The translations under genes were made by a program, and so were the position numbers. This document shows, piece by piece, positions 5,089 to 5,574 of a stretch of DNA of 5,574 nucleotides. This DNA comes from Chloroflexota bacterium (GTDB lineage Bacteria; Chloroflexota; Limnocylindria; Limnocylindrales; CSP1-4). The notes beneath the pieces are model-generated. The model was not told the DNA's origin, did not search any database, and worked only from the letters and a program-made list of their open reading frames with translations. Numbering within the stretch: the stretch's first letter is position 1; each line of letters starts with the position of its first letter. The DNA lies in NCBI GenBank assembly GCA_021812735.1, contig JAKAMV010000685.1, positions 1 to 5,574 on the forward strand. Direction: 5' to 3'.

Positions 5089-5574
5089 ATGGCCATCAAG
5101 ACCGCGTCCGTCACCCTCGATGGCGAGGGCCAGCGCTTCACCGCCAGCGTCGGCAGCGGCCACGCGCTCATCCTCGACGACGGCAACGGGGACACGGGCC
5201 CCCGCCCCGCCGAGCTCATCCCGCTCGCCCTGGCCGGCTGCACGGCGATGGACGTGATCTCGATCCTGCGCAAGAAGCGCCAGGACGTGCGCGGCTACCG
5301 CGTCGAGACGGCCGGGGTGCAGATGGAAGCCCACCCGAATGCGTTCACCCAGATCGACGTCACCCACATCGTCACCGGCGTGGGCGTGGACCCGGCGGCC
5401 GTCGCCCGCGCGATCGAGCTCTCGGCGACGAAGTACTGCTCCGTGGGGGCGACGCTCTCGAGCGGCATCGTCGAGATCCGCCACGGGTACCGGCTGATCG
5501 ACGCCGAAACCGGTGCCGAGACGTCCGCCGACGTCCTGGTCGAAGGGCCCGGCAACGCGATCGCGACCGCTGCC
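5089..5574 (+). CDS. OsmC-family thiol protein (peroxiredoxin-like), 3' end outside the window
   Basis: The frame is open from the ATG at 5089 to the window end (162 codons, no stop). OsmC/Ohr/YhfA proteins reduce organic or hydrogen peroxides (some act on other thiol chemistry) with two cysteines. Here these are Cys51 in LALAGCTAMDV, at the start of the central helix, and Cys117 in KYCSVGATLS, 66 residues later, as in E. coli OsmC (Cys59/Cys125). The GPRPAEL segment before the helix is also typical and supplies the Arg/Glu expected to activate the first Cys. The YhfA-like pattern (DDGNGDTGPRPAELIPLALAGCTAMDVI) suggests the general OsmC group rather than Ohr. The conserved fold ends near residue 137 (HGYRLID); at least 25 more residues follow, rich in Ala, Glu and Gly, longer than the usual ~140. 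It lies 48 bp after the ArsR-type gene and is probably co-transcribed with it. Confidence 0.88.
   Translation, partial: MAIKTASVTLDGEGQRFTASVGSGHALILDDGNGDTGPRPAELIPLALAGCTAMDVISILRKKRQDVRGYRVETAGVQMEAHPNAFTQIDVTHIVTGVGVDPAAVARAIELSATKYCSVGATLSSGIVEIRHGYRLIDAETGAETSADVLVEGPGNAIATAA

Noticed and set aside
4654..5484. 276-codon open frame on the minus strand across the ArsR and OsmC genes
   Set aside because: Asp/Arg/Gly/Ala-rich shadow of two well-recognised plus-strand genes, with no domain of its own.

Overview
The window is very GC-rich, and every gene uses G/C-ending codons. Start sites are mixed: ATG, GTG and TTG, some without a Shine-Dalgarno and one apparently leaderless. A CxxC-x17-CxxC zinc-ribbon protein, a GWTN-type lipoprotein of unknown function and an S41 peptidase with an FGTG motif together suggest a high-GC member of Chloroflexota (Limnocylindria-like) or a nearby actinobacterial or terrabacterial lineage. 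This is inferred from gene style; there is no rRNA or marker gene to settle it. I saw no tRNA, rRNA, CRISPR, transposon or phage gene.

Layout: (1) 1-177, plus strand: the 3' end of a Gly-rich zinc-ribbon protein, closed by a strong hairpin at 220-247. (2) 344-1822, minus: a membrane-anchored S41/PDZ (CtpA-type) peptidase whose expected catalytic Lys is Thr. It converges on gene 1, with two hairpins between them. (3) 3451-1983, minus: a two-gene unit made of a secreted lipoprotein of unknown function (TTG start with a good SD) and a family 2 glycosyltransferase whose GTG start overlaps the lipoprotein stop by 4 nt. (4) 4536-3586, minus: a homocysteine S-methyltransferase (MmuM-like). (5) 4642 to the window end, plus: an ArsR-type repressor followed by an OsmC-family thiol protein that runs off the window. 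The repressor promoter carries an inverted repeat, TTGCGC-AATC-GCGCAA, in the 105-bp divergent region shared with the methyltransferase.

How they fit together: the right end looks like a small thiol/sulfur or peroxide-stress module (repressor, OsmC thiol peroxidase, possibly homocysteine methylation), probably autoregulated through the inverted repeat. The middle and left genes act at the cell envelope (protease, lipoprotein, polyprenyl-phosphate-type glycosyltransferase) but show no direct functional link to each other. I do not see a clearly new multi-gene system. The points most worth a second look are the Lys-to-Thr change in the protease and the ArsR operator between two sulfur-related genes.
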